Origin: Microbacterium binotii
Lineage (GTDB): Bacteria > Actinomycetota > Actinomycetes > Actinomycetales > Microbacteriaceae
Assembly: GCF_021398715.1 (NCBI RefSeq)
Contig: NZ_CP090347.1
Location: 1,240,001-1,304,000, forward strand
Direction of reading: 5' to 3'
Length of the DNA: 64,000 nt
The position numbers were made by a program, and so were the translations under genes. Within the stretch, counting starts at the first letter, position 1, and every line of letters begins with the position of its first letter. The notes beneath the pieces are model-generated. The model searched no databases and was not told the origin of the DNA. It worked only from the letters and a program-made list of their open reading frames with translations. This document shows positions 16,482-25,851 of the stretch, piece after piece.

Positions 16482-17803
16482 GCGGCGCTGCCGGAGGGCT
16501 TGGCGGCCAGCATCCGCTCGAGGGCGACACGAGCCGGGTCGGCGACGGAGGCGGGCACGGTGATCCGGTTGAGCGTCTCACCGGCGACGAGCCCCTCCAG
16601 CACCCAGGCGAGGTAGCCGGGGTGGATGCGGTACATGGTCGAGCACGGGCAGACCACCGGGTCGAGGCAGAAGATCTCGTGCTGCGGGTACTGCGCGGCG
16701 AGGCGCTGCACCAGGTTGATCTCGGTGCCGATCGCGAAGGTCGTGGGCTCGGTGGCGGCCGCGATCGCCTTGCGGATGTAGTCGGTGGAGCCTGCCTCGT
16801 CGGCGGCGTCCACGACAGCCATCGGGCACTCCGGGTGGACGATCACGCGGACGCCCGGGTGCTCTCGGCGTGCCTTGTCGATCTGGTCCACCGTGAAGCG
16901 GCGGTGCACCGAGCAGAAGCCGTGCCAGAGGATGACGCGGGAATCGGTGAGCGTCTGCTCGTCGCTGCCGCCGAGCGGCTTCGTCGGGTTCCACATCGGC
17001 ATCTGCTCGAGCGGTACGCCCATGGCCTTCGCGGTGTTGCGTCCGAGGTGCTGGTCGGGGAAGAACAGCACCCGGCGGCCCCGCGCGAAGGCCCACTCGA
17101 GCACGGTGCGCGCGTTGGAAGAGGTGCAGACGATGCCACCGTGGCGTCCGACGAAACCCTTGATCGCCGCGGACGAGTTCATGTAGGTGACCGGCACGAC
17201 CGGCACGAGGCCATCGGCGTCGGGGGTGTCCATGTCGCCGTAGAGCTCCTCCAGCTGCTCCCAGCACTCCTCGACCTGGTCGATGTCGGCCATGTCGGCC
17301 ATGGAGCACCCGGCGGCCAGGTTGGGAAGGATGACGGCCTGCTCGGGCTGCGAGAGGAGGTCGGCGGTCTCGGCCATGAAGTGCACGCCGCAGAAGACGA
17401 TCGCCTCGGCGTTCGGGTGCTCGAGCGCGGCGTTGGCGAGCTGGAACGAATCGCCCACGTAGTCGGCGTGGCGCACGACCTCCTCGCGCTGGTAGAAGTG
17501 GCCGAGCACGACCACGCGTTCGCCGAGCGTCTGCTTCGCGCGGCGGATGCGGGCGTCGAGCTCGTCGTCGCTCGCGTCGCGGTAGGCCGCAGGCAGCATG
17601 CCTTGACGCGGGGACCCGGTGGGGATCACATCGCCCATCGAGGCGCCGGGTCCGTATCCGGGGCGCGCGTCGAAGTCCCACGGGCCCGCCGCGAGGTCGG
17701 TGTTGCAGGTGGACCCCGACCCGGCACCCGAGACGATCGCCTGGATCTCGTGATCGACGGACGGATCGATGGGACGCGGCTGGATGGTCAGCGTCGTGCT
17801 CAT
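16478..17803 (-). CDS. nadA: Quinolinate synthase
   Basis: 441 residues, [4Fe-4S] enzyme condensing iminoaspartate with dihydroxyacetone phosphate. It shows GHFYQREEVVRHADYVGDS, cluster ligands in FCGVHFMAET, VCTSSNA and VVCPCSTMYR, and MWNPTKPLGG. The N-terminus carries about 75 residues before the core (SGAGSGSTCNTDLAAGPWDFD), an extension that I associate with actinobacterial NadA. ATG 17803 overlaps the regulator's stop (ATGA), so it follows nrtR in one operon. Confidence 0.95.
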   Translation of the reverse strand: MSTTLTIQPRPIDPSVDHEIQAIVSGAGSGSTCNTDLAAGPWDFDARPGYGPGASMGDVIPTGSPRQGMLPAAYRDASDDELDARIRRAKQTLGERVVVLGHFYQREEVVRHADYVGDSFQLANAALEHPNAEAIVFCGVHFMAETADLLSQPEQAVILPNLAAGCSMADMADIDQVEECWEQLEELYGDMDTPDADGLVPVVPVTYMNSSAAIKGFVGRHGGIVCTSSNARTVLEWAFARGRRVLFFPDQHLGRNTAKAMGVPLEQMPMWNPTKPLGGSDEQTLTDSRVILWHGFCSVHRRFTVDQIDKARREHPGVRVIVHPECPMAVVDAADEAGSTDYIRKAIAAATEPTTFAIGTEINLVQRLAAQYPQHEIFCLDPVVCPCSTMYRIHPGYLAWVLEGLVAGETLNRITVPASVADPARVALERMLAAKPSGSAA

Positions 17804-18558
17804 GTCGTGCTCGATTCGTGACTTCGCGGGCGGCCGAGCGGGCCACGATCGGCCAGCTCGACGTCCTGGTTGTAGCGGTACAGCCGTGCCGGCCGGTGAC
17901 TTCCGGTGCGGAACGACTCGGTGGGGATCAAGGTGTTGCTGTTCTCGACCTGCCGGCGGAAGTTGGCGGGGTCGAGCTTGCGGTCCAGGATCGCCTCGTT
18001 GACCTCGCGCAGATCCGCGAGGGTGAAGGCGTCCGGGAGCAGACCGTGCGCGATGCGGCTGTAGCCGACCTTGTTGCGCAGCCGCCACAGGGCGTAGTCG
18101 ATGATCGCGTTGTGGTCGAAGGCGAGGGGCGGAAGATCGGTCGCCGTGAACCAGTCCACGTTCTCGGGCGCGTCTCCCGCCGCCTCGTGCGCGGCGCTCT
18201 GCGCATCGACCTCGTCGGAGCGCAGCAGCGCCCAGTAGACGATCGAGACGACGCGACTGGGGGAGCGGCCGATGTCGCCGAACGCGTACAGCTGCTCGAG
18301 ATAGCTCGCGCTGAGACCGGTCGTCTCGGCGAGTGTGCGAGATGCCGCCTCATCGAGGTTCTCCGCGGCGTCGAGCCAACCGCCCGGGAGAGCCCACAGC
18401 CCTTCGTGCGGATCGCGGGTGCGCTTGACGAGGGGGAGGACGAGCCGCGGATCCTCGTCGCCGTCGCGCCGCAGGCTGAAGATCACGGTGGAGACCGCCA
18501 CGCGCGTCTCGGTGGACTCGGCGTCGGCGGTGTCGGGAGAGGGGTTAGTTCGTGTCAT
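17800..18558 (-). CDS. nrtR: Nudix-related repressor of NAD synthesis (NrtR/NdnR)
   Basis: 252 residues: a Nudix domain followed by a winged helix-turn-helix (DAFTLADLREVNEAIL, then NFRRQVEN). The Nudix box reads GGWLDAAENLDEAASRTLAETTG, in which the metal-binding Glu residues of a true hydrolase (RExxEE) are replaced (RTLAET); this fits a ligand-sensing, non-catalytic NrtR. NrtR proteins repress NAD genes and are released by ADP-ribose or related compounds. In C. glutamicum NdnR heads ndnR-nadA-nadC-nadS; the same order here supports autoregulation. ATG 18558 is chosen because an operator-like palindrome begins just upstream. Confidence 0.92.
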   Translation of the reverse strand: MTRTNPSPDTADAESTETRVAVSTVIFSLRRDGDEDPRLVLPLVKRTRDPHEGLWALPGGWLDAAENLDEAASRTLAETTGLSASYLEQLYAFGDIGRSPSRVVSIVYWALLRSDEVDAQSAAHEAAGDAPENVDWFTATDLPPLAFDHNAIIDYALWRLRNKVGYSRIAHGLLPDAFTLADLREVNEAILDRKLDPANFRRQVENSNTLIPTESFRTGSHRPARLYRYNQDVELADRGPLGRPRSHESSTT

Positions 18559-18560
18559 GG

Positions 18561-18590
18561 TGACCTTAACTCGGGATGATCTTAATGTCA
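18561..18590 (-). promoter_or_regulatory. Predicted NrtR operator and promoter of the NAD operon
   Basis: TGACCTTAAC (18561-18570) and CTTAATGTCA (18581-18590) form an inverted repeat with a 10-base spacer; 8 of 10 positions match (TGACnTTAA arms). It lies directly upstream of the nrtR start. A TAAGAT -10 (18584-18579, minus strand) falls inside the right arm, with TTTACT 17 bases further upstream as a possible -35. A protein bound here would block RNA polymerase. Autoregulation by NrtR is inference from position and from the known family habit. Confidence 0.7.
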
Positions 18591-18668
18591 TCGCGACCAG
18601 AAGTAAAATCCGTCGTCGTCACCGGGGGCTCGCGGCACCCTGTCAGCGCGGCCGCCTACGCTGACCGC

Positions 18669-19853
18669 ATGCCGCCGATCGTGATCGACATCCTGCTGGT
18701 CGTGGTGCTGGTGATCGTGCTGATCCAGGGGTGGCGGCGAGGACTCCTGGCGAGCGTCGGGACGATCGCCGGGCTCGTGCTCGGGGCGGTCGCCGCGTGG
18801 TGGCTCGTGCCGGTCGTGTCCCGCTGGGTCCCCGACGCCGCCTGGCGCGGCTGGGCGGCGCTGGGTGTCGCCGTGGGACTGCTCGTCCTCGGGGCGTCGC
18901 TCGGCTCTGCGCTCGGCCGCGCATTGCGCCGGGGAGCTGCCCGCATCCGCCTGCGGGGGATCGATCGGGTCCTGGGCGCCGGGGCGATGACGGTCGTCGC
19001 GGCCCTCGTGCTCTCCCTCGTCGGACAGAGCGTCGCCGCCCTCGGCATCCCGTTCGTGTCCTCGGCCCTCGCGTCGTCGAGTGTGCTGCGCACGATCGAC
19101 ACGCTCACCCCTCGCCCCGTCGACGAAGCGTTGGCGCAGGTGCGATCGAGCGTCCTCGACGACGGGCTCCCGCAGTTGGGGGCGCTGTTCGGAGAACTGA
19201 CCGCCCCCGCAGAGGTGGCGCCGCCCGTCGACCTCGACGACCCGGCTCTCAGTGCGGCTGCGCAGTCCGTGGCGCGCATCGCCGGCACGGCGTACTCCTG
19301 CGGACGCAACCTCACCGGGAGCGGCTTCGTCGTGGCGCCGGATCGCGTCGTGACCAACGCCCACGTGATCGCCGGCGTCGAGCGTCCGATGGTGGAGCTG
19401 CCGGGGCGCGCGGCGCGCGAGGGACGCGTCGTGTACGTCGACGCCACGGCGGACCTCGCCCTCATCGCGGTGGACGACCTGGACGCGGCGGCGTTGCCGT
19501 TGGGCACCGATCTCGGCCCGGGCGCCGCGGCCGTCGTGCAGGGCTACCCGTACGGCGGCCCGTTCACGATGGGCAGCGCCACGGTGCAGACCGTCGGTGT
19601 GGTCTCGGTGCCCGACATCTACGACCAGGGGCGCGATCAGCGCGAGGTCTACGCCCTGGCGGCGACGGTCCGCCCCGGCAACTCCGGCGGTCCGCTGCTC
19701 AACGCCGCGGGCGAGGTCGTGGGCATCGTCTTCGCGCGCGCCGACGACGGGTCCGAGGTCGGCTACGCGTCGACCGCGGCAGAGCTCACCCCGCTCGTGC
19801 AGGCTGCGCCCACCCTGACGGATGCCGTCGGGTCCGGCGCCTGCGTGCCCTGA
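18669..19853 (+). CDS. MarP-like membrane serine protease
   Basis: 394 residues. Four hydrophobic segments in residues 1 to about 150 form a CvpA-like membrane domain (IDILLVVVLVIVLIQGWRRGL at the start). A chymotrypsin-like protease domain follows: His in TNAHVIAG (about 231), Asp in ATADLALIAV, Ser in RPGNSGGPLL (about 338). Two Cys (YSCG and the C-terminal GACVP) could make a regulatory disulfide, as described for mycobacterial MarP. It should face the cell envelope and take part in acid or oxidative stress resistance. TACGCT (18657-18662) plus 6 bases before ATG 18669 fits a leaderless start. Confidence 0.9.
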   Translation: MPPIVIDILLVVVLVIVLIQGWRRGLLASVGTIAGLVLGAVAAWWLVPVVSRWVPDAAWRGWAALGVAVGLLVLGASLGSALGRALRRGAARIRLRGIDRVLGAGAMTVVAALVLSLVGQSVAALGIPFVSSALASSSVLRTIDTLTPRPVDEALAQVRSSVLDDGLPQLGALFGELTAPAEVAPPVDLDDPALSAAAQSVARIAGTAYSCGRNLTGSGFVVAPDRVVTNAHVIAGVERPMVELPGRAAREGRVVYVDATADLALIAVDDLDAAALPLGTDLGPGAAAVVQGYPYGGPFTMGSATVQTVGVVSVPDIYDQGRDQREVYALAATVRPGNSGGPLLNAAGEVVGIVFARADDGSEVGYASTAAELTPLVQAAPTLTDAVGSGACVP

Positions 19854-19869
19854 TCGCCCGCGCGGGCGC

Positions 19870-19890
19870 GTCGGGCTATGCTGGCCCGAC
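19870..19890 (+). promoter_or_regulatory. TATGCT box in a hairpin before the glycine riboswitch
   Basis: GTCGGGC (19870-19876) and GCCCGAC (19884-19890) are perfect complements around the loop TATGCTG. The box TATGCT (19877-19882) has the shape of the local -10 consensus and would start transcription near 19889, just before the riboswitch. The repeat could alternatively help terminate marP transcription; no T-run follows, so I favour a promoter. Confidence 0.45.
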
Positions 19891-19913
19891 AACGTGAATA
19901 TCGGCCCCACGAC

Positions 19914-20095
19914 CGGTGCGGGAGAGCCTCGGAGATCTTGTCCGAGCACCGAAGGAGCAAGCCTCCCCGCCAATCTCTCAGGTACGCGTACCGCCTCGGT
20001 CGGGCGACTCTGAAAAGCGATCCTCGCGGATCCGCCGACGGTGAAAGATCGCGCTCCGCGTGTTCGAAACTCTCAGGCCCATGACAGAGGGGGAG
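19914..20095 (+). ncRNA. Tandem glycine riboswitch
   Basis: Two glycine aptamers in a row in the leader of gcvT. Aptamer 1 shows GGAGAG (19921), CCGAAGGAGCAAGCC (19949-19963) and AATCTCTCAGG (19972-19982). The linker/aptamer 2 shows GACTCTGAAAAG (about 20006), CGCCGACGG (20033-20041), GAAACTCTCAGG (20066-20077) and GACAGAGGGGGAG (20083-20095). These are the conserved core elements of the family. Glycine riboswitches usually turn on gcv genes when glycine is plentiful. The following 40 bases contain a helix that can hide the gcvT ribosome binding site (see the next entry). Confidence 0.95.
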
Positions 20096-20137
20096 TTCTC
20101 AGGCCCTCGCCTACCCCGCATCCACCCGGGAGAACTC
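20093..20137 (+). promoter_or_regulatory. Riboswitch expression platform masking the gcvT RBS
   Basis: GAGTTCTC (20093-20100), at the 3' edge of aptamer 2, is the exact complement of GAGAACTC (20130-20137), which contains the Shine-Dalgarno bases (GGGAGA) and ends right at ATG 20138. Pairing would close the ribosome site. The first strand shares its GAG with the end of aptamer 2, so ligand binding could compete with this helix. This points to control of translation rather than termination; the switching direction is inferred. Confidence 0.6.
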
Positions 20138-21334
20138 ATGACCGATCCACGCTCCACCCCGCTCCGAGACCGCCACGAGGCGGCCGGAGCCGCCTTCACG
20201 GACTTCGGCGGATGGCTCATGCCCGTCCGCTACGGGTCCGATCTCGCCGAGCACCGTGCCGTACGCGAAGCCGCGGGGCTCTTCGACATCTCCCACATGG
20301 CGGAGTTCCTCGTGACGGGAGCGCACGCCGGGGCCTTCCTCGACTACGCGCTCGCCGCGCGGCACTCGACGATGCGGCTCGGGAAGGCGAAGTACTCGCT
20401 CGTGCTCGCGGAAGACGGCGGCATCGTCGATGACGTCATCGTCTACCGTCTCGCCGACGACTGGTTCATCGTGATCGCCAACGCCGGCAACCGCGATGCG
20501 GTGGCCGAGGCGCTCGCCGACGCGCGCGCATCCTTCACACCGCCCGCTCCCGCCGTGGGCGCCGACGGATCGTTCGGATTCGTCGCGGGCGTGCACGTCA
20601 CCGTCGAGGACGCGTCGGACGACTCGGCGCTGCTGGCCCTGCAGGGCCCGGCGGCCATCGCGGTGCTCGAGGCGCTGCCGGGCCTGGAACTCGCCGAACC
20701 CGCGCGGCGCCAGGGCGATGCGCCGACGCCGTGGAGCTTCGACGACCTCGGCTACTACAGCGTGCGCGCGGCGGACTTCGCGGGGCAGGCCGTGCTCATC
20801 CTCCGCACCGGCTACACGGGGGAGGACGGCGTCGAACTGCTCGTGCGTGCGAGCGCGGCGGGAGAGCTGTGGGACGCCCTTCTGGAAGCGGGTCAGCCGT
20901 TCGGTCTGATTCCCGCGGGCCTCGCCGCGCGCGACACCCTCCGCCTCGAGGCGGGGATGCCGCTGTACGGACACGAACTGAGCCGCGACGTGCGGCCCGC
21001 GCAGGCCGGGCTCGCACGCGTGGTCGCCGCCGACAAGGACGCCTTCATCGGCAAGGGGGCGATCGAGCCCGCATCCGGTGCACGCGTCCTGGTCGCGCTC
21101 TTCTCGGAGGGGAAGCGCGCAGGGCGCGCGGGCTATCGGGTCCTCGACGCCGAGGGAACCGTGGTCGGTGAGATCACGAGCGGCGCGCTCAGCCCCACCC
21201 TCGGACACCCGATCGCGCTCGCCTACGTCGACGGCGACCGGAGCCTCATCGGCACAGACCTGTTCATCGATGTACGCGGCACGCGAATCCCCGCGACCGT
21301 GACCGAACCGCCCTTCTACCGGAGGAAGAAATGA
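20138..21334 (+). CDS. gcvT: Glycine cleavage system T protein (aminomethyltransferase)
   Basis: 398 residues. It transfers the methylene group from the lipoyl arm of GcvH to tetrahydrofolate and releases ammonia. It begins with [24 protein letters not shown], followed by [29 protein letters not shown] and [19 protein letters not shown], all family hallmarks. ATG 20138 directly follows the RBS-masking helix; the frame is open upstream through the riboswitch, but that would translate the aptamer. First gene of gcvT-gcvH-gcvP. Confidence 0.96.
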   Translation: MTDPRSTPLRDRHEAAGAAFTDFGGWLMPVRYGSDLAEHRAVREAAGLFDISHMAEFLVTGAHAGAFLDYALAARHSTMRLGKAKYSLVLAEDGGIVDDVIVYRLADDWFIVIANAGNRDAVAEALADARASFTPPAPAVGADGSFGFVAGVHVTVEDASDDSALLALQGPAAIAVLEALPGLELAEPARRQGDAPTPWSFDDLGYYSVRAADFAGQAVLILRTGYTGEDGVELLVRASAAGELWDALLEAGQPFGLIPAGLAARDTLRLEAGMPLYGHELSRDVRPAQAGLARVVAADKDAFIGKGAIEPASGARVLVALFSEGKRAGRAGYRVLDAEGTVVGEITSGALSPTLGHPIALAYVDGDRSLIGTDLFIDVRGTRIPATVTEPPFYRRKK

Positions 21335-21711
21335 CCGTCGATCCCACCACGCTGTCCTACACCGCAGAGCACGAGTGGGTGCTGATCGAAGGCGGCGTCG
21401 CCACCTTCGGCATCACCGACTACGCCGCCGAACAGCTCGGCGACGTCGTCTTCGTCGACCTTCCTGCGATCGACGCGCCCGTGGTCGCCGGGCAGGTCTG
21501 CGGCGAGATCGAGTCGACGAAGTCGGTGGGAGAGCTCTACGCCCCTCTCAGTGGACGCGTCATCCAGGTCAACGGCGAGGTCGACTCCGACCCCTCGCTC
21601 GTCAACGCCGATCCCTACGGGGCGTGGCTCGTGCGCATCGAGCTCGACGGCGAGAGCGCGCCCCTGCTCGACCGCGCCGGATACGAGGCGCTCATCGAGG
21701 GCGCCGCGTGA
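21331..21711 (+). CDS. gcvH: Glycine cleavage system H protein
   Basis: 126 residues, the lipoylated carrier of the complex. The lipoyl lysine lies in [15 protein letters not shown] (Lys about 64), and the motifs HEWVLIEGG and [20 protein letters not shown] are normal. Its ATG overlaps the gcvT stop (ATGA). No lipoate ligase or lipoyl synthase gene is in this window. Confidence 0.97.
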   Translation: MTVDPTTLSYTAEHEWVLIEGGVATFGITDYAAEQLGDVVFVDLPAIDAPVVAGQVCGEIESTKSVGELYAPLSGRVIQVNGEVDSDPSLVNADPYGAWLVRIELDGESAPLLDRAGYEALIEGAA

Positions 21712-24578
21712 GCGTTCCCTTCACCGCGCGCCATATCGGCACGGATGCGGGCGCGCAGCGGCAGATGCTCGACGCGCTGGGTTTCGCCAGCGTCGACGCG
21801 CTGCTGAAGACGGCGGTTCCCGCATCCGTCCACGCGGGCCCGCGCGCCGGCAGGAGCATCCCGGACGCGGCCACGGAGGCGCAGGCGCTGGCCGAGCTCC
21901 GCGCGCTCGCCGATGCGAACCGCCCGGCACGCGCGATGATCGGCCTCGGCTACTACGACACGTTCACGCCCGCGGTCATCGCTCGCAACGTCTTCGAGAA
22001 TCCGTCCTGGTACACCGCGTACACGCCCTATCAGCCGGAGATCTCGCAGGGCCGGCTCGAAGCGCTGATCAACTTCCAGACGATGGTGACCGACCTCACC
22101 GGCCTCGCCACCGCCGGCGCGTCCATGCTGGATGAGGCGACCGCGGTCGTGGAGGGGATGCTGGTCGCGCGCCGCGCCTCGAAGTCCGCGTCGGACGTCT
22201 TCCTGGTCGACGCGGATGCGCTTCCGCAGACCAAGGCGCTGCTGCATCACCGCGCCGCCGCCGTCGGCATCGAGATCCGCGAGATCGACACCCGCACCTG
22301 GGAGCCGGCCGCCGCATTCGACGCCGTGTTCGGCGCCTTCGTGCAGTACCCGGGAGCCGGTGGTCGCGTGTGGGATCCGACCGAGCTCGTCGCCTCCGTC
22401 CAGGCGCAGGGCGGTCTCGTGGTGGTCGCGGCCGACCTTCTCGCGCTCACACTCCTGCGTTCGCCGGGCTCGTTCGGCGCCGACATCGCCGCGGGGACCA
22501 CCCAGCGTTTCGGCGTTCCGCTCGGCTTCGGCGGACCGCACGCCGGGTACCTCGCCGTGCGCGCGGGACTCGAGCGTCAGCTTCCCGGGCGCCTGGTGGG
22601 CGTCTCGCAGGATGCGGCGGGCCACCCCGCCTACCGCCTCGCGCTGCAGACGCGTGAGCAGCACATCCGACGGGAGAAGGCCACATCCAACATCTGCACC
22701 GCGCAGGTGCTGCTGGCCGTGATGGCCGCGATGTACGCCGTCTACCACGGCCCCGAGGGTCTGCGCGCGATCGCGACCGACGTGGCCCGGAAAGCGCAGG
22801 CACTCGCCGAGACGCTGCGCGCAGGCGGCCTCGAGGTCGTGCACGACGCATTCTTCGACACGCTCCGTGTCGTCGTCCCCGGCACGGCTGAGCGCGTCAT
22901 CGAGCGAGCCCGTCGCCGCGGGTACCAACTCTTCTTCGCGGACGAGGCGACCGTGGGGATCTCGGTCGACGAGACGACCACGGCCGCCGACCTCGCCGCG
23001 GTGGCGGCGGCGTTCGGTCTGCCCGACGAGACCGTGATCGACCTCGAGGGGGCGGTGCCCCTGGCCGGCGTCGTGGCCGACCTCCACCGCCGGGACGAGT
23101 TCCTCACGCATCCGGTCTTCCACGCCCACCGCTCGGAGACCGCGATGATGCGCTACCTGAAGACGCTCGCCGACCGCGACTACGCGCTCGATCGCGGCAT
23201 GATCCCGCTGGGCTCGTGCACCATGAAGCTGAACGCCGCCACCGAGATGGCGGCGGTGTCGTGGCCCGAGTTCTCGCGCGTGCATCCCTTCGCGCCGGAG
23301 GCCGACGTGCGGGGGACGCTCGCGCTGATCGAGCAGCTGGAGACCTGGCTCGCCGAGGTCACCGGCTACGACGCGGTGTCGCTGCAGCCCAACGCCGGCT
23401 CCCAGGGGGAGCTCGCGGGGCTGCTCGCGATCCGCGGCTACCACCTCGCGAACGACGACGCGCAGCGCACCGTGTGCCTCATCCCGTCGTCCGCGCACGG
23501 CACGAACGCCGCATCCGCCGTGCTCGCGGGGCTGCGGGTCGTCGTGGTCGCGTGCGACGAGGCGGGCAACGTCGACCTCGACGACCTGCACGCCAAGATC
23601 GCGCAGCACGCGGACGAACTGGGCGCGCTCATGATCACCTATCCGTCCACGCACGGCGTGTACGAGCACGAGGTGCTCGCCATCACGCAGGCCGTGCACG
23701 ACGCGGGCGGACAGGTGTACATCGACGGCGCGAACCTCAACGCGCTCCTCGGCTTCGCGCGATTCGGCGACCTCGGGGGCGACGTCTCGCACCTGAACCT
23801 GCACAAGACCTTCGCGATCCCGCACGGCGGCGGCGGACCGGGTGTCGGCCCCGTCGCCGCCAAGGCGCACCTCGCGCCCTATCTCCCGTCGCACCCGCTC
23901 GCCCAGCGCGCCGACCACGCGGGCGGCTTCGTGTTCGAGGGCGGTCCCGTGTCGGCCGCGCCGTACGGTTCCGCATCCATCCTGCCGATCTCGTGGGCCT
24001 ACGTGCGGATGATGGGCGCAGCGGGTCTGGGTGAGGCGACCGGTGCCGCCGTGCTGTCGGCGAACTACATCGCCCACCGCCTGAAGGCGCACTTCCCGGT
24101 GCTGTACGCCGGCGAGGCCGGGCTGGTGGCCCACGAGTGCATCCTGGATCTGCGTCCCCTCCGCGAGCGCACGGGGATCACGGTCGACGACGTCGCGAAG
24201 CGGCTCATCGACTACGGCTTCCACGCGCCGACGATGTCGTTCCCCGTCGCGGGCACGCTCATGGTCGAGCCCACCGAGTCGGAGGACCTCGCGGAGATCG
24301 AGCGCTTCATCGAGGCGATGATCCAGATCGCCGCCGAGGCGGAGCAGGTCGGCGCCGGACGCTGGCCGGCAGCGGACAACCCGCTCGTCGGCGCCCCGCA
24401 CACCGCGCAGTCGGTCATCGGCGGCGAGTGGACGCATCCGTACTCGCGTGAGGAGGCGGTGTATCCCGTTCCCTCGCTCGTTCGCACGAAGTACTGGCCG
24501 CCCGTCCGTCGTATCGACAACGCCTACGGCGACCGCAACCTCGTGTGCGCCTGCCCACCCCCGGAGGCCTTCGCCTGA
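21708..24578 (+). CDS. gcvP: Glycine dehydrogenase (decarboxylating), P protein
   Basis: 956 residues, the fused single-chain P protein (both halves in one chain). It decarboxylates glycine with PLP and loads the aminomethyl group on GcvH. The N half has [34 protein letters not shown] and [19 protein letters not shown]. The C half has [14 protein letters not shown] and [18 protein letters not shown], with PLP-Lys near 699. GTG 21708 overlaps the gcvH stop (GTGA). The gene ends just before a compound palindrome at 24595 that may help end transcription. Confidence 0.97.
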   Translation: MSVPFTARHIGTDAGAQRQMLDALGFASVDALLKTAVPASVHAGPRAGRSIPDAATEAQALAELRALADANRPARAMIGLGYYDTFTPAVIARNVFENPSWYTAYTPYQPEISQGRLEALINFQTMVTDLTGLATAGASMLDEATAVVEGMLVARRASKSASDVFLVDADALPQTKALLHHRAAAVGIEIREIDTRTWEPAAAFDAVFGAFVQYPGAGGRVWDPTELVASVQAQGGLVVVAADLLALTLLRSPGSFGADIAAGTTQRFGVPLGFGGPHAGYLAVRAGLERQLPGRLVGVSQDAAGHPAYRLALQTREQHIRREKATSNICTAQVLLAVMAAMYAVYHGPEGLRAIATDVARKAQALAETLRAGGLEVVHDAFFDTLRVVVPGTAERVIERARRRGYQLFFADEATVGISVDETTTAADLAAVAAAFGLPDETVIDLEGAVPLAGVVADLHRRDEFLTHPVFHAHRSETAMMRYLKTLADRDYALDRGMIPLGSCTMKLNAATEMAAVSWPEFSRVHPFAPEADVRGTLALIEQLETWLAEVTGYDAVSLQPNAGSQGELAGLLAIRGYHLANDDAQRTVCLIPSSAHGTNAASAVLAGLRVVVVACDEAGNVDLDDLHAKIAQHADELGALMITYPSTHGVYEHEVLAITQAVHDAGGQVYIDGANLNALLGFARFGDLGGDVSHLNLHKTFAIPHGGGGPGVGPVAAKAHLAPYLPSHPLAQRADHAGGFVFEGGPVSAAPYGSASILPISWAYVRMMGAAGLGEATGAAVLSANYIAHRLKAHFPVLYAGEAGLVAHECILDLRPLRERTGITVDDVAKRLIDYGFHAPTMSFPVAGTLMVEPTESEDLAEIERFIEAMIQIAAEAEQVGAGRWPAADNPLVGAPHTAQSVIGGEWTHPYSREEAVYPVPSLVRTKYWPPVRRIDNAYGDRNLVCACPPPEAFA

Positions 24579-24594
24579 CCCGCCGCCCCACTTC

Positions 24595-24667
24595 CCGCGA
24601 GACTGCATCTCCCGCACGAGATCACGGTATTCACCCGTGATCTCGTGACGGCAGTGCAGTCTCGCGG
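24595..24667. repeat. 73-base compound palindrome, copy A
   Basis: Two nested perfect 13-bp stems. The outer is CCGCGAGACTGCA (24595-24607) with TGCAGTCTCGCGG (24655-24667). The inner is CACGAGATCACGG (24615-24627) with CCGTGATCTCGTG (24635-24647). Each is separated by exactly 7 bases: left bulge, central loop and right bulge. The element lies between the convergent ends of gcvP and the DUF559-like gene. A second copy with the same stems and different 7-base spacers is at 25852. It could act as a two-way terminator, a REP-like mobile palindrome or a protein site. Confidence 0.85.
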
Positions 24668-24715
24668 AGGGGTGGGCAGGGCACAGAGGGGCACAGCGGC
24701 GAGGGGGCGTGGCGC

Positions 24716-25684
24716 TCAGCGCAGGGCGCGGGCGAGCGCATGCAGGGCGAGGGCATCGGGCGCGCGCTCGCGGCGGACACCTGCCGCATCCAGGATCGCG
24801 CCCAATCGTTCGGGCTCGCGGACATCGGCCCATCCCCACCGCGCGAAGCCGTGGACCCGGCGACGGATGCGGTCCTCCCGCCGCTTCTCGTCCTGCAGCG
24901 CGCGCACCGGGTCACCGAAGCGTCCGTCGTACTTGAGGAGGCCATCGGCTTCTCCGACGGCTCCGATGTCCGGCCAGGCGAAGTCGGCGCGGTCGGCGAC
25001 GCCACCACCACCGTGCACCAGCCACTGCAGTTCGGGTGTCGCGAAGCCCAGCCACTCGATGGCTGCCCGGCTCAGCGACTCGAGCGTCGTCTCGGCGCGC
25101 GGATCCGCGCGATGCAGCGCCCATCGGGCCAGCCGACGGCCACGGCTGGAGGATGCGAGCTCGTTGTGAGCCACGAGGACCTCCGGCGTCAGGTCCGGAT
25201 GCGCGCGCAGCGTGGCATCGGCGACGTTGAGGGCGAGCGCGGGATTGCGAACCCGTGCCAACGCGACGACGGTCTCGATGGGACCCGTCGTGAGGATGCC
25301 GCCCTCGTCCGTGATCTCGACGCCGCCCCGGCGCGTGTGGATGCGGACCCGCTCCGCTTGCCGTGACGTGCCGTCCGCGGGACGCAGGATGTGCACGTCG
25401 GCCGCCTCGCCGACGAGCGGGATACCGCGCAGCGCCGCCGCCGACTCGAGTGCGAAGACCGCATCCGGCATCTGCAGCGCCACGGCGTGCACGCGGGTGA
25501 GATAGCGATCCCAGGGAGCGAGCGCGCTCCACGCGAGCGCCGGGGCGTACACCCCGCGGTGCACGCGCACGATGTCGCCGCGGCGGAGCGCGAGGTCGGG
25601 GCGATGCATGTCGTGCGCGCGCAGCAACGGCGCGGGAGAGGGGAGCAGCTGGGCGCCGGTGCGCAGGGGAATGGGCTGGGTCAT
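24716..25684 (-). CDS. AbiEi-like/DUF559 endonuclease-domain protein
   Basis: 322 residues. The N-terminal part (LLRAHDMHRPDLALRRGDIVRVHRGVYAPA) resembles the helix-turn-helix of AbiEi-type antitoxins. The middle resembles the AbiEi C-terminal region (HAVALQMPDAVFALESAAALRGIP). The end carries a Vsr/DUF559-like nuclease pattern (WPDIGAVGEADGLLKYDGRF, i.e. D-x-E-x-D-G-x-x-K-Y). This combination is common in Microbacteriaceae and usually annotated as hypothetical; no AbiEii toxin partner is adjacent. It may be a DNA-modifying or defence protein; activity unproven. The gene sits alone between the two compound palindromes, which may be significant. Confidence 0.75.
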   Translation of the reverse strand: MTQPIPLRTGAQLLPSPAPLLRAHDMHRPDLALRRGDIVRVHRGVYAPALAWSALAPWDRYLTRVHAVALQMPDAVFALESAAALRGIPLVGEAADVHILRPADGTSRQAERVRIHTRRGGVEITDEGGILTTGPIETVVALARVRNPALALNVADATLRAHPDLTPEVLVAHNELASSSRGRRLARWALHRADPRAETTLESLSRAAIEWLGFATPELQWLVHGGGGVADRADFAWPDIGAVGEADGLLKYDGRFGDPVRALQDEKRREDRIRRRVHGFARWGWADVREPERLGAILDAAGVRRERAPDALALHALARALR

Positions 25685-25737
25685 CGCTCCACGCTGCGCG
25701 CGGCGGTCGTCACCGCGTGCGCCCGGTCCCGCATCCG

Positions 25738-25809
25738 TGTGCAACACTCCGGCCTCGGGCGGTTGTGCAGGCTCGGTCCCGAGCAGCTGTGCAGGCCCGG
25801 TCCCGGAGC
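25738..25809. repeat. Degenerate 24-base tandem repeat
   Basis: The clearest units are 25762-25785 and 25786-25809, which share GTGCAGGCYCGGTCCCG with few changes. A more decayed unit seems to precede them (25738-25761). The repeats lie upstream of the DUF559-like gene on its promoter side. They could be binding sites or a slippage relic; no clear function is visible. Confidence 0.45.
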
Positions 25810-25851
25810 TCCGGTCCGCTCCTGCAGCGGCGCCCCCACCGTGCTTTGACC

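Noticed and set aside
14964..16616. Long plus-strand frame antisense to nadB
   Set aside because: No start signal, low-complexity Gly/Arg-rich translation, and it covers a complete flavoprotein on the other strand.
18559..18591. Upstream start of nrtR at 18591
   Set aside because: It would translate through the operator-like palindrome and the probable -10 box; the family N-terminus fits ATG 18558.
19868..19890. Hairpin after marP as a rho-independent terminator
   Set aside because: No T-run follows and the loop contains a good -10 box; kept only as a possible promoter feature.
21615..24839. Open frame of over 1000 codons antisense to gcvP
   Set aside because: Composition is typical of a shadow frame, and gcvP on the plus strand has all family motifs over its full length.
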